From assembly GCA_004556005.1 (NCBI GenBank), contig SFJA01000020.1:1-30082 (forward strand): a DNA stretch of 30,082 nt. Direction: 5' to 3'. The position numbers and the translations under genes are program-made. A model generated the notes under the pieces. The model was not told the DNA's origin, did not search any database, and saw nothing but the letters and a program-made list of their open reading frames with translations. The stretch comes from Bacteroidales bacterium. GTDB taxonomy: Bacteria > Bacteroidota > Bacteroidia > Bacteroidales > UBA932. Positions 1 through 8,705 of this stretch are shown here, piece after piece (positions within the stretch are counted from its first letter, which is position 1; each line of letters starts with the position of its first letter).

Positions 1-51
1 TATCTCTCTGAGAATGAGGTTAATATCTTAAAAATGGGAGCATACGTTTAA
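1..51 (+). CDS. 3' end of an unidentified upstream gene (partial)
   Basis: Frame 1 is open from the window edge and encodes about 16 residues (ending in KMGAYV) before a TAA at 49-51. That stop overlaps the ATG of era as TAATG, the arrangement expected for translationally coupled genes. The other two plus frames stop within 30 nt. The fragment is too short to assign a family, and a chance open frame cannot be excluded. Confidence 0.4.
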   Translation, partial: YLSENEVNILKMGAYV

Positions 52-932
52 TGGCGCACCATTCCGGATTCGTTAATATCATCGGCAATCCGAACGTCGG
101 CAAGTCCACGCTGATGAACGCGCTGGTGGGCGAAAAGCTTTCCATCGTGACTGCAAAGGCGCAGACGACACGGCACAGGATTATGGGTATCGTAAACGGG
201 GATGACTGGCAGATTGTCTATTCGGACACGCCGGGCATCCTCAAGCCGTCATATCGCCTGCAGCAGAATATGATGGACTTTGTTGACGTCGCCATCGGGG
301 ATGCCGATATCATATTGTATATCACGGACACCGTTGAGAAGCCTGACAAGAATATAGAATATATTGCCAAGCTTCAGCGTATCGAGTGTCCTGTGATTGT
401 GGTTATCAACAAGATAGACATCAGCGACCAGAAGAAGGTCCTGGAGTTGATGGACTATTGGAAGCAGCAGCTTCCCAAGGCGGAGGTCATACCGGCAAGC
501 GCTCAGGAGAGATTTAACCTCGAAAGCATACTCAATGCGGTTGTAAGCAGGCTGCCGGAGTGCCCGCCGTGGTATGACAAGGACGCATTTACTGACAAGA
601 ACCTCAGATTCTTTGCCTCGGAGATCATACGGGAACAGATTCTCCTCAACTACAAGGAGGAGATTCCGTACAGCTGCGAGGTTGGCATAGAGTCCTTCAA
701 GGAGGGAAGTGACAGGTATGACATCGCTGCCGTCATCTACGTGATGAGGGACTCGCAAAAAGGAATTGTCATAGGAAAGAAGGGCGCAGCGCTCAAGAAG
801 GTAGGAACTGCCGCCAGGATAGAGATGGAAGAATTTTTCCAGAAAAAGGTCTTCCTTAGCATCTACGTCAAGGTGGACCCTGACTGGAGGGAGGACAGGA
901 AAGAGTTGAGAAAGTTCGGTTACGAGGATTAG
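51..932 (+). CDS. era: GTPase Era, 30S ribosome assembly factor
   Basis: The 293-residue product has the usual Era length. The GTPase motifs are in order: G1 GNPNVGKS (residues 12-19), the TTRH switch I region (39-42), DTPG (59-62), NKID (120-123) and SA (150-151). A C-terminal KH RNA-binding domain carries the signature VIGKKGAALKKVG. Era binds the 3' end of 16S rRNA and helps mature the small subunit at the membrane/cytosol interface (family knowledge). The start overlaps the stop of an upstream reading frame, and parC begins 9 nt after the era stop, so the gene appears to lie inside an operon. No promoter matching TAnnTTTG is visible in the 50 nt upstream. All key motif residues are intact. 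Confidence 0.97.
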   Translation: MAHHSGFVNIIGNPNVGKSTLMNALVGEKLSIVTAKAQTTRHRIMGIVNGDDWQIVYSDTPGILKPSYRLQQNMMDFVDVAIGDADIILYITDTVEKPDKNIEYIAKLQRIECPVIVVINKIDISDQKKVLELMDYWKQQLPKAEVIPASAQERFNLESILNAVVSRLPECPPWYDKDAFTDKNLRFFASEIIREQILLNYKEEIPYSCEVGIESFKEGSDRYDIAAVIYVMRDSQKGIVIGKKGAALKKVGTAARIEMEEFFQKKVFLSIYVKVDPDWREDRKELRKFGYED

Positions 933-941
933 GAGATTGTT

Positions 942-3623
942 ATGGACGAGGAATTGACAAGAGAGGACATCATCGAGGATGATGATATGGAAATAGCTGA
1001 GGGAACGGAAGATACGGGTAAGTTCAACAAACTGCTCGATAGCGATGCGCATAAGTTCAAGCTTTCGGGAATGTTTAAGGACTGGTACCTTGACTATGCT
1101 TCCTATGTCATCCTGCACAGGGCCGTGCCGCACATCGTTGACGGTCTCAAGCCTGTGCAGAGGCGCGTTCTGCACGCTATGTTCAAGATGGACGACGGTT
1201 CGTACACCAAGGTTGCGAACATAGTAGGCCAGGCTATGCAGTACCACCCTCACGGTGACCAGTCGATTCTCGGAGCCCTCGTTCAGCTCGGTGTCAAGGG
1301 TTATGCGATTGACTGTCAGGGTAACTGGGGAAACATTCTTACAGGTGACGCAAATGCTGCCCCGCGATATATAGAGGCAAGGCTTAGCAAATTTGCCAAG
1401 GAGGTGATTTTTGATCCCAAAATCACCAACTGGATGCACAGTTACGACGGACGCAATCTCGAGCCGACGGAACTGCCGGTGCGTTTTCCTCTGCTGCTTG
1501 CGCAGGGTACGGAAGGCATTGGCGTGGGTATGTCCTCAAAGATTCTTCCTCACAACTTCAACGAACTGATGGATGCGTCGATAGCCATACTCGAGGGCCG
1601 TCCGTACGAGATTTATCCGGACTTCCCTACCGGCGGTTCGGCGGACTGCAGCAAGTATATGAAGGGCAAAAGGGGCGGAAGCGTGAAGGTCAGGGCAAGA
1701 ATCGAGAAGATTGACAAAAATACCGTTGCCATTACCGAAGTTCCTTACGGAAAGACGACACATATGCTCATCGACTCCATACTCAAGGCAAAGGACAAGG
1801 GCAAGATAAAGATCAAGAAGATCGAGGACATCACTACCGACAAGGTCAAAATCCTCATTCTACTGCCGAACGACGTGTCGCCTGACAAGACAATCGATGC
1901 TCTCTATGCGTTTACGGACTGTGAGTGCACGATAGCGCCAAATGCGTGCGTCATCAAGGACAACAAGCCTCAGTTCCTGACTGTCAATGACATACTGGAG
2001 TACGACACATATCATACAAGGGACCTTCTGTTGCAGCAGCTCCAGATAAGGATGTCAGAACTGGAGAATGACTGGCATTACAGCTCGCTGGAGAGGATAT
2101 TCTTTGAGAATGGTATATACAAGGTCCTGGAACTCAATCACAGGGATTGGGACGAGCAGGTCAATGACATTTTCTCGAGGATGAAGGAGTATCAGAATCT
2201 GCTGCGCAGGGAGATTGTTATGGAAGACATACTCAAACTCCTTGAAAAGCCTGTGCGCAAGATTTCGAAGTTCGATACCAAGGCCATAGACCAGCACGTG
2301 CTGGCGCTCGAGAAGGAAATGGCCGAGGTAGGTGAGAATATCGCAAACATTGACGGTTTCACGATAGGCTGGTTCCAGAATCTGAAGGACAAGTACGGGA
2401 AGAATTTCCCAAGAAATACGGAACTCACAGGTTTTGAGACTATTACGGCGACCAAGGTTGTCAACAACAACGCCCGCCTTATGGCGAACCTCGAGGAAGG
2501 CTTTGTCGGCATCGGACTCAAAAAGGACGAGGGCAGCTACATTTGTGACTGCTCTGACCTGTCGGAGGTGATTGTCATCGGCAAGGACGGCAGGTACAGG
2601 GTTTCGAAGGTCAGCGACAAGGCGTTTTTCTGGAAAGACCTTCTGTATGTGGGTGTGTTTAACCGAGGAGACAGCAGGACTATATACAACGTGATTTACC
2701 GCGAAGGCAAGACTTCGGTTTACTATGCCAAGCGTTTCTCCATCACCAGCGTAACACGCGACAAGGATTACGACATCACTACGGGTGAGGCCGGTTCGCA
2801 GATAGTATGGTTTACGGTCAACCACAACGGCGAGGCAGAGACCGTGAAAATCAGTCTCAGACCTCGGCCGAAGCTCAAGAGGACTGTGTTTGAATACGAT
2901 TTCAGCACGCTTGCCATCAAGAGCAGGACGGCGAGGGGCAATCTCGTGTCGAAGAATCTCATCAGCCGCATCACCTTGAAAAGCAAGGGAATAAGCACGA
3001 TTGCCGGCAAGGACATCTGGTACGACGAGGACATTCAGAAACTCAATGACGAGGGCAGAGGACAGTATCTCGGTCAGTTCAAGGACGACGACAAGGTGCT
3101 TGCTGTATTTAAGAACGGAACCTACTACACCACGGGATTTGAGCTGGTCAACCGCTATCAGGGCGATCTTTTGCTCATAGAGAAATTCGATCCTGACAAG
3201 ACTTACACCGCCCTGTACTGGGACGGCGCTGTAAAGGCATTCTATGTCAAGAGGTTCTCCTTTGTTGTAAGCGACAATAGTCCGCTCAGCTTCATTTCTT
3301 CGGCGCCAAAGTCCTGGTTGGTTGAGATCAGTTCCGCGAAACATCCTCAGTATGAGGTAGTTTGGATGCTCGAGGACAAGCAGCCGGAAATAATTGACGC
3401 AGAGCAGTGGATTGGAAAGAAGGGAATTGCCGCCAAGGGGAAGAAGTGTGTTGACAGGGGCGAAGTGAAGAGTGTGTCGTTTATCGAGTCCGTTGACATT
3501 TCCCTTGATGATGACGAAATGCAAGCCGAAGGCATGCAGGAGGACGCTTCGGTGGAAAGCGTGTACGAAGGCAGCGAAGACGATGGTCTGGACATCTTGA
3601 TCGAAGAACCTACATTGTTCTGA
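942..3623 (+). CDS. parC: DNA topoisomerase IV subunit A (ParC-type)
   Basis: This 893-residue type IIA topoisomerase A subunit cleaves and rejoins DNA together with ParE to decatenate daughter chromosomes. The N-terminal winged-helix/tower region contains the conserved AAPRYIEARL with catalytic Tyr143, and the helix-4 motif YHPHGD (101-106). The C-terminal beta-propeller lacks a recognisable GyrA box (QRRGGKG), which favours topoisomerase IV over gyrase. The tail is strongly acidic and ends in EEPTLF. Residues matching E. coli GyrA Ser83 and Asp87 are Gln107 and Gly111, so both usual quinolone-contact positions are altered. The gene lies 9 nt after era and 18 nt before aroK. The parE partner is not in the window. 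Assignment to ParC rather than GyrA rests on the missing box and the general resemblance to Bacteroidetes ParC. Confidence 0.9.
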   Translation: MDEELTREDIIEDDDMEIAEGTEDTGKFNKLLDSDAHKFKLSGMFKDWYLDYASYVILHRAVPHIVDGLKPVQRRVLHAMFKMDDGSYTKVANIVGQAMQYHPHGDQSILGALVQLGVKGYAIDCQGNWGNILTGDANAAPRYIEARLSKFAKEVIFDPKITNWMHSYDGRNLEPTELPVRFPLLLAQGTEGIGVGMSSKILPHNFNELMDASIAILEGRPYEIYPDFPTGGSADCSKYMKGKRGGSVKVRARIEKIDKNTVAITEVPYGKTTHMLIDSILKAKDKGKIKIKKIEDITTDKVKILILLPNDVSPDKTIDALYAFTDCECTIAPNACVIKDNKPQFLTVNDILEYDTYHTRDLLLQQLQIRMSELENDWHYSSLERIFFENGIYKVLELNHRDWDEQVNDIFSRMKEYQNLLRREIVMEDILKLLEKPVRKISKFDTKAIDQHVLALEKEMAEVGENIANIDGFTIGWFQNLKDKYGKNFPRNTELTGFETITATKVVNNNARLMANLEEGFVGIGLKKDEGSYICDCSDLSEVIVIGKDGRYRVSKVSDKAFFWKDLLYVGVFNRGDSRTIYNVIYREGKTSVYYAKRFSITSVTRDKDYDITTGEAGSQIVWFTVNHNGEAETVKISLRPRPKLKRTVFEYDFSTLAIKSRTARGNLVSKNLISRITLKSKGISTIAGKDIWYDEDIQKLNDEGRGQYLGQFKDDDKVLAVFKNGTYYTTGFELVNRYQGDLLLIEKFDPDKTYTALYWDGAVKAFYVKRFSFVVSDNSPLSFISSAPKSWLVEISSAKHPQYEVVWMLEDKQPEIIDAEQWIGKKGIAAKGKKCVDRGEVKSVSFIESVDISLDDDEMQAEGMQEDASVESVYEGSEDDGLDILIEEPTLF

Positions 3624-3641
3624 TAAACAGACAATTGCTAT

Positions 3642-4160
3642 ATGATTATTTCGCTCACGGGTTTTATGGGCTGCGGCAAGAGCAGCGTCGGCAGGGAGCT
3701 GGCCAGGCTTCTCGGCTGGCCTCTCGTGGACCTGGACCGCTACATAGAACAGAAGATGGGTCAAAGGATTGCAGAGATTTTTGACGCTGGAGGCGAACAG
3801 AGGTTCAGGGCGATTGAGACCGAGGCGCTGCGTGACATTATCGTAATGCACGAGGTTGCAGGCGGGGACAGAATCCTTTCCCTCGGGGGTGGCACGATTG
3901 TGACTGCTCCTGCAAGGGAACTGCTTTTCAAACATACGGAGAGCGTTTATCTGCAGACTGATCTGGATACTATCTTTAAAAGGATAGGGACACACAGCAA
4001 GACCAGACCGCTGTTCAATGACAAATATAAAATCGAATCTTTATTTGACGAAAGGATGCCACTATACGAGCAGGCTGCTCATTCCGTAAGGACAGACGGA
4101 CGCTCTCCTGCAGAAATAGCTGAACTGATAATCAATCAATTGGACCTTAAAATACAATGA
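3642..4160 (+). CDS. aroK: Shikimate kinase
   Basis: The product has 172 residues, typical of a single-domain shikimate kinase, which phosphorylates the 3-hydroxyl of shikimate with ATP. Visible motifs are the Walker A loop GFMGCGKS (7-14), the shikimate-binding DLD (30-32), GGEQRFRAIE (50-59) with its substrate-binding arginine, LGGGT (81-85) and the lid segment KTRPLF with Arg122. The last 4 nt overlap the next start as ATGA, so translation of the downstream exported protein is probably coupled. The next shikimate-pathway enzyme encoded in the window, aroE, sits in a different operon about 7 kb away. Confidence 0.95.
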   Translation: MIISLTGFMGCGKSSVGRELARLLGWPLVDLDRYIEQKMGQRIAEIFDAGGEQRFRAIETEALRDIIVMHEVAGGDRILSLGGGTIVTAPARELLFKHTESVYLQTDLDTIFKRIGTHSKTRPLFNDKYKIESLFDERMPLYEQAAHSVRTDGRSPAEIAELIINQLDLKIQ

Positions 4161-4579
4161 AAAGATTCATTCTTAGCGCATTGGCAGCATTGCTTTGCTC
4201 CTTTGCCCTTAATGGTCAGGAACTCAGCCCCGAAACACTCGCGAAGCGGGAAGCAAGGAAGAATCTTACCGTAAAGGAGTGGAACACGGACGCCAGGACC
4301 AAAACCCGCTGGCTGGACAGGGAGACGACCTACGACTCCCAGGGCCGCAAGGTGGAGGTAATCGAATACGCTTCCTACGGACAGAAATGGCGTGAGACCT
4401 ACGAATACGGCGAGAACGGGCGCGTTGCCAAGGAGGTCGAATACGATGACCGCAACAAGCCTGTCAGGGTAAGGAAGTACGAGTGGAACAGCGACGGAAC
4501 AAAGAAAAAGCAATACAACTACGCACCTAACGGCAAACTGTTGAGTGTCAAGGTTTTTGAGTATATTTTCTCGGAATGA
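4157..4579 (+). CDS. Small exported protein with YD-like repeats, function unknown
   Basis: The product has 140 residues. Residues 1-20 form a type I signal peptide (Lys-Arg, then a hydrophobic core) with likely cleavage near LNGQ-E. Cys14 is preceded by Leu, so a lipobox is unlikely. The mature part is rich in Tyr, Lys and Glu and contains about four imperfect repeats of roughly 20 residues with the pattern Y-D/E-x-x-G-R/K followed by a tyrosine-ending strand, for example TYDSQGRKVEVIEY and TYEYGENGRVAKEVEY. These resemble YD/MORN-like beta repeats. It overlaps aroK by 4 nt and the VTC gene by 4 nt (ATGA both times). The context suggests a periplasmic partner of the VTC/DUF4956 pair; I do not recognise a named family. 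Confidence 0.8.
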   Translation: MKRFILSALAALLCSFALNGQELSPETLAKREARKNLTVKEWNTDARTKTRWLDRETTYDSQGRKVEVIEYASYGQKWRETYEYGENGRVAKEVEYDDRNKPVRVRKYEWNSDGTKKKQYNYAPNGKLLSVKVFEYIFSE

Positions 4580-5337
4580 CGACTCTCGCTCAGATGCAGG
4601 GAATCAGTCTTTCCGAGATGGACGGGATCAAACTGATGAACCGTATTGACAGCAAATACGTCACTACGGAAGCGGTTCTCGGGCAGATTCTGGAAAGGTG
4701 CGTCTCTTCGTTCCGGGTACTGGAGACTTCCGGAGGGCGGCTTGCCTCCTACGATACGGTTTATTACGACACTGACGACCTGAAGATGTATTTCGAGCAT
4801 CATAACAGGAGACTCGACAGGGAAAAGATCAGAGTGAGACGATATTGCGATACCGGAGAATGCTTCATTGAGCTGAAGCACAAGAACAATCACGGCCGCA
4901 CGCGCAAGAAGCGCAGACAAATCGATCCTAGCTTTTTCCCTGATTGCAAAAGTTGCGACGAGGCGCTGAGGTTCATAGCTGCCAAGTCAAGGTACCGGCT
5001 GGAAGACACAAGCCCTGCCGTAAGGACGAGATTTTCTCGTATCACACTGACTGACAACAACTTGAGTGAGAGAATCACGATTGACAGCAAGCTTTGCTTT
5101 GACAATTTCAGGACGGGAAGAAGCAGCACGCTCGACGATGCCGTCATCATTGAAATAAAACAGGACTCTCACGCATCTTCTCTGATGAAGTCCATACTGC
5201 TTGACCTGAGGGTCAAACCGCTGAGATTGAGCAAGTACTGCGTAGGAACCGTCCTCACCAACGCGGAGGTGAAGAATTCGCGATTTAAAGAAAAGTTACG
5301 TGCCGTCGGAAAAATGACGGGTAAAAGATATTTATGA
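4576..5337 (+). CDS. VTC-domain protein (triphosphate tunnel, polyphosphate polymerase-like)
   Basis: The 253-residue product resembles the VTC domain of the triphosphate tunnel metalloenzyme fold, which in yeast Vtc4 makes polyphosphate from ATP. Tunnel-type charged motifs appear in order: NRIDSKYV (22-29), EKIRVRRY (83-90), FIELKHKN (97-104), a basic GRTRKKRR stretch (107-114), ERITID (165-170), IIEIKQD (191-197) and LSKYCVGT (218-225). The Lys/Arg lining and Glu residues needed for triphosphate and metal binding are therefore present. There is no signal peptide or membrane segment, so it should act in the cytosol. It overlaps both neighbours by 4 nt. VTC next to DUF4956 is a recurrent bacterial pairing as far as I recall; the true bacterial substrate is not established by the sequence. 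Confidence 0.85.
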   Translation: MTTLAQMQGISLSEMDGIKLMNRIDSKYVTTEAVLGQILERCVSSFRVLETSGGRLASYDTVYYDTDDLKMYFEHHNRRLDREKIRVRRYCDTGECFIELKHKNNHGRTRKKRRQIDPSFFPDCKSCDEALRFIAAKSRYRLEDTSPAVRTRFSRITLTDNNLSERITIDSKLCFDNFRTGRSSTLDDAVIIEIKQDSHASSLMKSILLDLRVKPLRLSKYCVGTVLTNAEVKNSRFKEKLRAVGKMTGKRYL

Positions 5338-6068
5338 TACTGCAACTGCCTGATTATGACCCAAGCATAGCGGAAGAATTTGGCTATGAAGTGGCTTCCG
5401 GCGCGACCTTTCTCGGGGTGCCGGTGTTTGAGAGCACCAGTCTGCTTGCGCTGCTGCTGCGTTTCGGTTTTAACCTGCTCGTGAGCTGGATGATAGTTTA
5501 TCTGCTCTACCGCCGGCGCGGGGGACGGTCGGAGTACTGCCTGACCTTTATGGCGTTCGCTTCGGCGATGTTCCTGCTTATCTTCCTGATGGACAGCGTG
5601 AAATTGCAGATAGGGCTGACGCTGGGTCTGTTTGCGATTTTCGGCGTGATCCGTTACCGTACCGAGACGGTGCCGGTCAGGGAGATGACCTATCTGTTTG
5701 TCATCATTACCGTTGCGGTCATCAACGGACTTGCGCTCAATATCTCCTATGCTGAGCTGTTGCTTGCCAACCTGTTGATTTTCGGGCTGATAGCAGTGCT
5801 TGAAAGCAGACTGGGCAACAGGCTCAGGAAAGAATTGACCTGCAAGATAGTGCTGTATGACAGGATAGAGAACATAGTGCCGGCGAGACGCGACGAGCTT
5901 GTTTCGGACCTGGAGAAGAGGATTGGCGTGAAGGTCGAGAAACTTGAGATTGGCCACGTTGACTTGCTGAAGGATGCTGCTTTTATCAAGGTTTATTACT
6001 ATCTTGCACCCGGTGAACAGAACGGAATCAATATGATCACCAGGGAAAAGGACTTTAACAACGATTAG
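5334..6068 (+). CDS. DUF4956 integral membrane protein
   Basis: The product has 244 residues. About four or five hydrophobic segments occupy residues 35-165, followed by a soluble C-terminal domain of about 80 residues with a mixed alpha/beta character. The conserved loop FGVIRYRTETVPVREMTY after the third hydrophobic segment matches what I know of DUF4956. The start codon overlaps the VTC stop as ATGA, and the DUF2490 gene follows after 6 nt. Because VTC and DUF4956 are translationally coupled here, a physical complex at the inner membrane is a reasonable inference, perhaps polymer synthesis with transport or sensing. No enzymatic motif is visible. Confidence 0.85.
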   Translation: MILQLPDYDPSIAEEFGYEVASGATFLGVPVFESTSLLALLLRFGFNLLVSWMIVYLLYRRRGGRSEYCLTFMAFASAMFLLIFLMDSVKLQIGLTLGLFAIFGVIRYRTETVPVREMTYLFVIITVAVINGLALNISYAELLLANLLIFGLIAVLESRLGNRLRKELTCKIVLYDRIENIVPARRDELVSDLEKRIGVKVEKLEIGHVDLLKDAAFIKVYYYLAPGEQNGINMITREKDFNND

Positions 6069-6074
6069 AAAGCT

Positions 6075-6926
6075 ATGTTTAGGAAGAGCATTATAACATT
6101 GATTGTCAGCACTGGGGCATTACTCTCAGGCTTTGCTGCCGCGGCTCAGGTCACAGAAGAGACGCAGAGCGATACCAGAGGCAGGGTCAGCGCTGAAATT
6201 GACCGCAGCATTGCTCACGGGCTGCATGTTCAGGCTAGCGGAGAGTTCAGGATGAAGGACAGTTTCAAGTCTATAGACAGGATTTATACCGGGCTGGGAA
6301 TCACTTATAAACCAATTAATTGGTTAAAACTGGGTCTGGGATATATCTGGATGAACATCGATGACGGCGGTGTGTGGGAGATGCGTCACCGCGTCAATGC
6401 GGATGCAACGCTGAGCTACAGGACGGGTTTTTGGAAATTCAGCCTCAGGGAGAGGCTTCAGTGTACCTACAGGCCGGGTGAAATGAACCTGTACCAAAAT
6501 CCGAGGATGGAACTGAACCTGAGGAGCAGGGCGAAGATAAGCTATGCTTTTCCAGACATTCCAATCGAACCATTTTTTGCTGCGGAGCTGAGAAATACCC
6601 TTAACGGCACTGTATTTAATGCTCCCGCCCATAGCAGCGTTCCGGGAGATAACGTAAGCTTCAACGACGTATATATCAATAGGTTGCGTTTCGAGCCCGG
6701 CATAAGCTGGAAGATTGACGCGCGTAACGGGATTGACTTTTTCGTGCTTTACGACAAGACTTTCAAAAAGAAATTCGATGCTGACAAGAACGGGGACCTG
6801 AAGTATTACAAGGACAAAGACGGCAATGTCGTGTACAACGAAAGTACGGGGATGCCGCTGTTCAAGATAATGTACCGCAAGGAGAATCTGATGTCGTTCG
6901 GAATCGGCTACAAGTATTCGTTCTAA
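6075..6926 (+). CDS. DUF2490-like outer-membrane beta-barrel protein
   Basis: The product has 283 residues. A signal peptide (MFRKSIITLIV core, AAA-AQ cleavage near residue 25) is followed by alternating amphipathic strands rich in aromatic residues at turn boundaries, and the chain ends in a C-terminal phenylalanine (KYSF), typical of outer-membrane barrels. The pattern matches DUF2490 porin-like proteins of Bacteroidetes. An insertion near residues 235-252 reads DADKNGDLK and then DKDG, resembling calcium-binding loops, although position 12 of the EF-hand loop is Lys rather than Glu. The gene is last in its operon and ends 22 nt before the convergent recJ stop. No intrinsic terminator is obvious in that gap. 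Cargo is unknown. Confidence 0.75.
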   Translation: MFRKSIITLIVSTGALLSGFAAAAQVTEETQSDTRGRVSAEIDRSIAHGLHVQASGEFRMKDSFKSIDRIYTGLGITYKPINWLKLGLGYIWMNIDDGGVWEMRHRVNADATLSYRTGFWKFSLRERLQCTYRPGEMNLYQNPRMELNLRSRAKISYAFPDIPIEPFFAAELRNTLNGTVFNAPAHSSVPGDNVSFNDVYINRLRFEPGISWKIDARNGIDFFVLYDKTFKKKFDADKNGDLKYYKDKDGNVVYNESTGMPLFKIMYRKENLMSFGIGYKYSF

Positions 6927-6948
6927 GTGGCGGGCGAAGAGCGGGCGG

Positions 6949-8682
6949 CTAGATTATGTCCTCGCGCTCGCGGATGTCACGGACGCGGAGCTGAAGCGAT
7001 GAACTGCCGCGGTAATAGTTCTCGACTATGGCGTAGCAGACATCGAAAGGATTGCCTTCCTTGATATAGTCGTAGAAATGAGCCATATTAAATGCTATTG
7101 CGGCAATCTGATGATATGGCTGTGACTCCTGGATGAGGTCGAGCTTCATATGGACGCCGTCTGCACCCACCTTGCGGCCGTTTCCTGCATCATAGACATT
7201 TTCCGTGACAAAAATCGGGTTGGTGTTGCCCGGGCCGAAAGGCTGGAATTGCTTGAGTATGCGGAAGAATTTGGGCGTGATCTGGGCAAAGTCGAGCTTG
7301 ACATCGACGTCGATGACCGGAGTGAGCATCTCGTCCGTGACCTTTCCGGCAATAAATTCGTCCATCCTGCGGGCAAATTCTGCCAGATTCTCTTCCTTCA
7401 TCGTAAGTCCTGCGGCATAGACGTGGCCCCCGAAATTTTCCAGCAGATCGGAACAACTCTCGATAGCCTCATATAGGTCGAAACCGGAAATACTTCTGGC
7501 TGAGCCGGTTACAAAGCCATTGGACTTCGTAAGAACGACAGTGGGTTTGTAGAATGCCTCGACAAGTCGGGATGCGACGATTCCGACTACGCCCTTGTTC
7601 CACTTGGGGTTATAGACTATGGTCGCGTTTTTGCCGGCAAGGCATTTGCCCGTCCTGACCATTTCTATGGCCTCGCAGGTTATCTCCTTGTCGATGTTTT
7701 TGCGCTCGTTGTTGTTGGCGTTGATTTTTTCGCCTATTGCCATCGCCTCTGCGAGTTCGGTGCTCTTGAGAAGGTCCACGGCAAGTCGTCCTGTCTCCAT
7801 ACGGCCGGCGGCGTTGATGCGCGGACCAATCTTGAATACTATGTCATCGACGGTTATGTGTCCCGGCTCCAGGTTGGAAAGAGTGATGAGGGCAAGCAGG
7901 CCCTTGCGCGGGTTTTCGTTGAGGACCTTGAGTCCGTAATGTGCGAGAACCCTGTTTTCGCCGACCATTGTGACAAGGTCGGAAGCTATGCTGACTACAA
8001 GAAGGTCAAGCAGGGGAACCAGTGTCTCGAATGCTACTCCAAAGCGTTGCGAATACGCCTGTACGAGTTTGAATCCTACTCCGCAGCCGCTCAGGTCATC
8101 GAAAGGATAAGTGCAGTCCGTGCGTTTAGGGTCAAGCACGGCAACGGCGGCAGGTATGGACGACTCGGGAAGGTGATGGTCGCAGATTATGACATCTATG
8201 CCCTTTTCCCTTGCATATTCCACCTTGTCGATGGCCTTGATTCCGCAATCGAGGGTGATTATCAGAGAGAAGGAACCCTCTGCGGCCCAGTCTATGCTTT
8301 TGAACGACACTCCGTATCCTTCGTCGTAGCGGTCAGGGATATAAAAGTCAACACTGTCGGTAAAGCGCTTGATGAAACTGTAAACCAGTGCTACGGCGGT
8401 GGTTCCGTCAACGTCGTAATCTCCGTAAACAAGAATCTTTTCCTTGTTGGTGACAGCCCTGTGGAGGCGTTCCACGGCGACATCCATATCCTTCATCAGG
8501 AAAGGGTCGTGAAGGTCCTCGAGCTTTGGACGGAAAAAGGCCATGGCCTGCTGGAAAGTTTCCACTCCCCTGGCAACAAGAAGCTCGGCCAGCACCTTGT
8601 CAATGCCGACCTCGGTGGCAAGACGTTCGACCTTTGCGGGGTCGGACGCTTCCTTGACTATCCATTTGCATCCTTTTGCCAT
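6949..8682 (-). CDS. recJ: Single-stranded-DNA-specific exonuclease RecJ
   Basis: The product is 577 residues from the chosen ATG at 8682. RecJ is a 5'-3' ssDNA exonuclease in recombination and mismatch repair. DHH-family motifs are intact: GDYDVDG (87-93), TLDCG with Asp145, DHH (168-170) and the DHHA1 motif GGHVYAAG (418-425), followed by an OB-like C-terminal region. The frame stays open to an upstream ATG at 8718, but that would put the start above the likely promoter element at 8706-8713, and the extra 12 residues do not look like RecJ. The 8682 start gives MAKGCKWIVKE, a normal RecJ N-terminus. The gene is divergent from lysS, with which it shares a 79-bp spacer. Confidence 0.96.
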   Translation of the reverse strand: MAKGCKWIVKEASDPAKVERLATEVGIDKVLAELLVARGVETFQQAMAFFRPKLEDLHDPFLMKDMDVAVERLHRAVTNKEKILVYGDYDVDGTTAVALVYSFIKRFTDSVDFYIPDRYDEGYGVSFKSIDWAAEGSFSLIITLDCGIKAIDKVEYAREKGIDVIICDHHLPESSIPAAVAVLDPKRTDCTYPFDDLSGCGVGFKLVQAYSQRFGVAFETLVPLLDLLVVSIASDLVTMVGENRVLAHYGLKVLNENPRKGLLALITLSNLEPGHITVDDIVFKIGPRINAAGRMETGRLAVDLLKSTELAEAMAIGEKINANNNERKNIDKEITCEAIEMVRTGKCLAGKNATIVYNPKWNKGVVGIVASRLVEAFYKPTVVLTKSNGFVTGSARSISGFDLYEAIESCSDLLENFGGHVYAAGLTMKEENLAEFARRMDEFIAGKVTDEMLTPVIDVDVKLDFAQITPKFFRILKQFQPFGPGNTNPIFVTENVYDAGNGRKVGADGVHMKLDLIQESQPYHQIAAIAFNMAHFYDYIKEGNPFDVCYAIVENYYRGSSSLQLRVRDIREREDII

Positions 8683-8705
8683 AATTGCGTATTTATCCCG
8701 ATTCA

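Noticed and set aside
249..1439. 396-codon minus-strand open frame across era and parC
   Set aside because: Antisense shadow of two conserved genes; no recognisable domain.
2055..3995. 646-codon open frame on the minus strand across parC and aroK
   Set aside because: It is fully antisense to well-recognised genes, resembles no family I know, and arises from the codon bias of parC.
6927..6948. Bidirectional terminator between the DUF2490 gene and recJ
   Set aside because: The 22-nt gap shows no stable stem with a T run on either strand.
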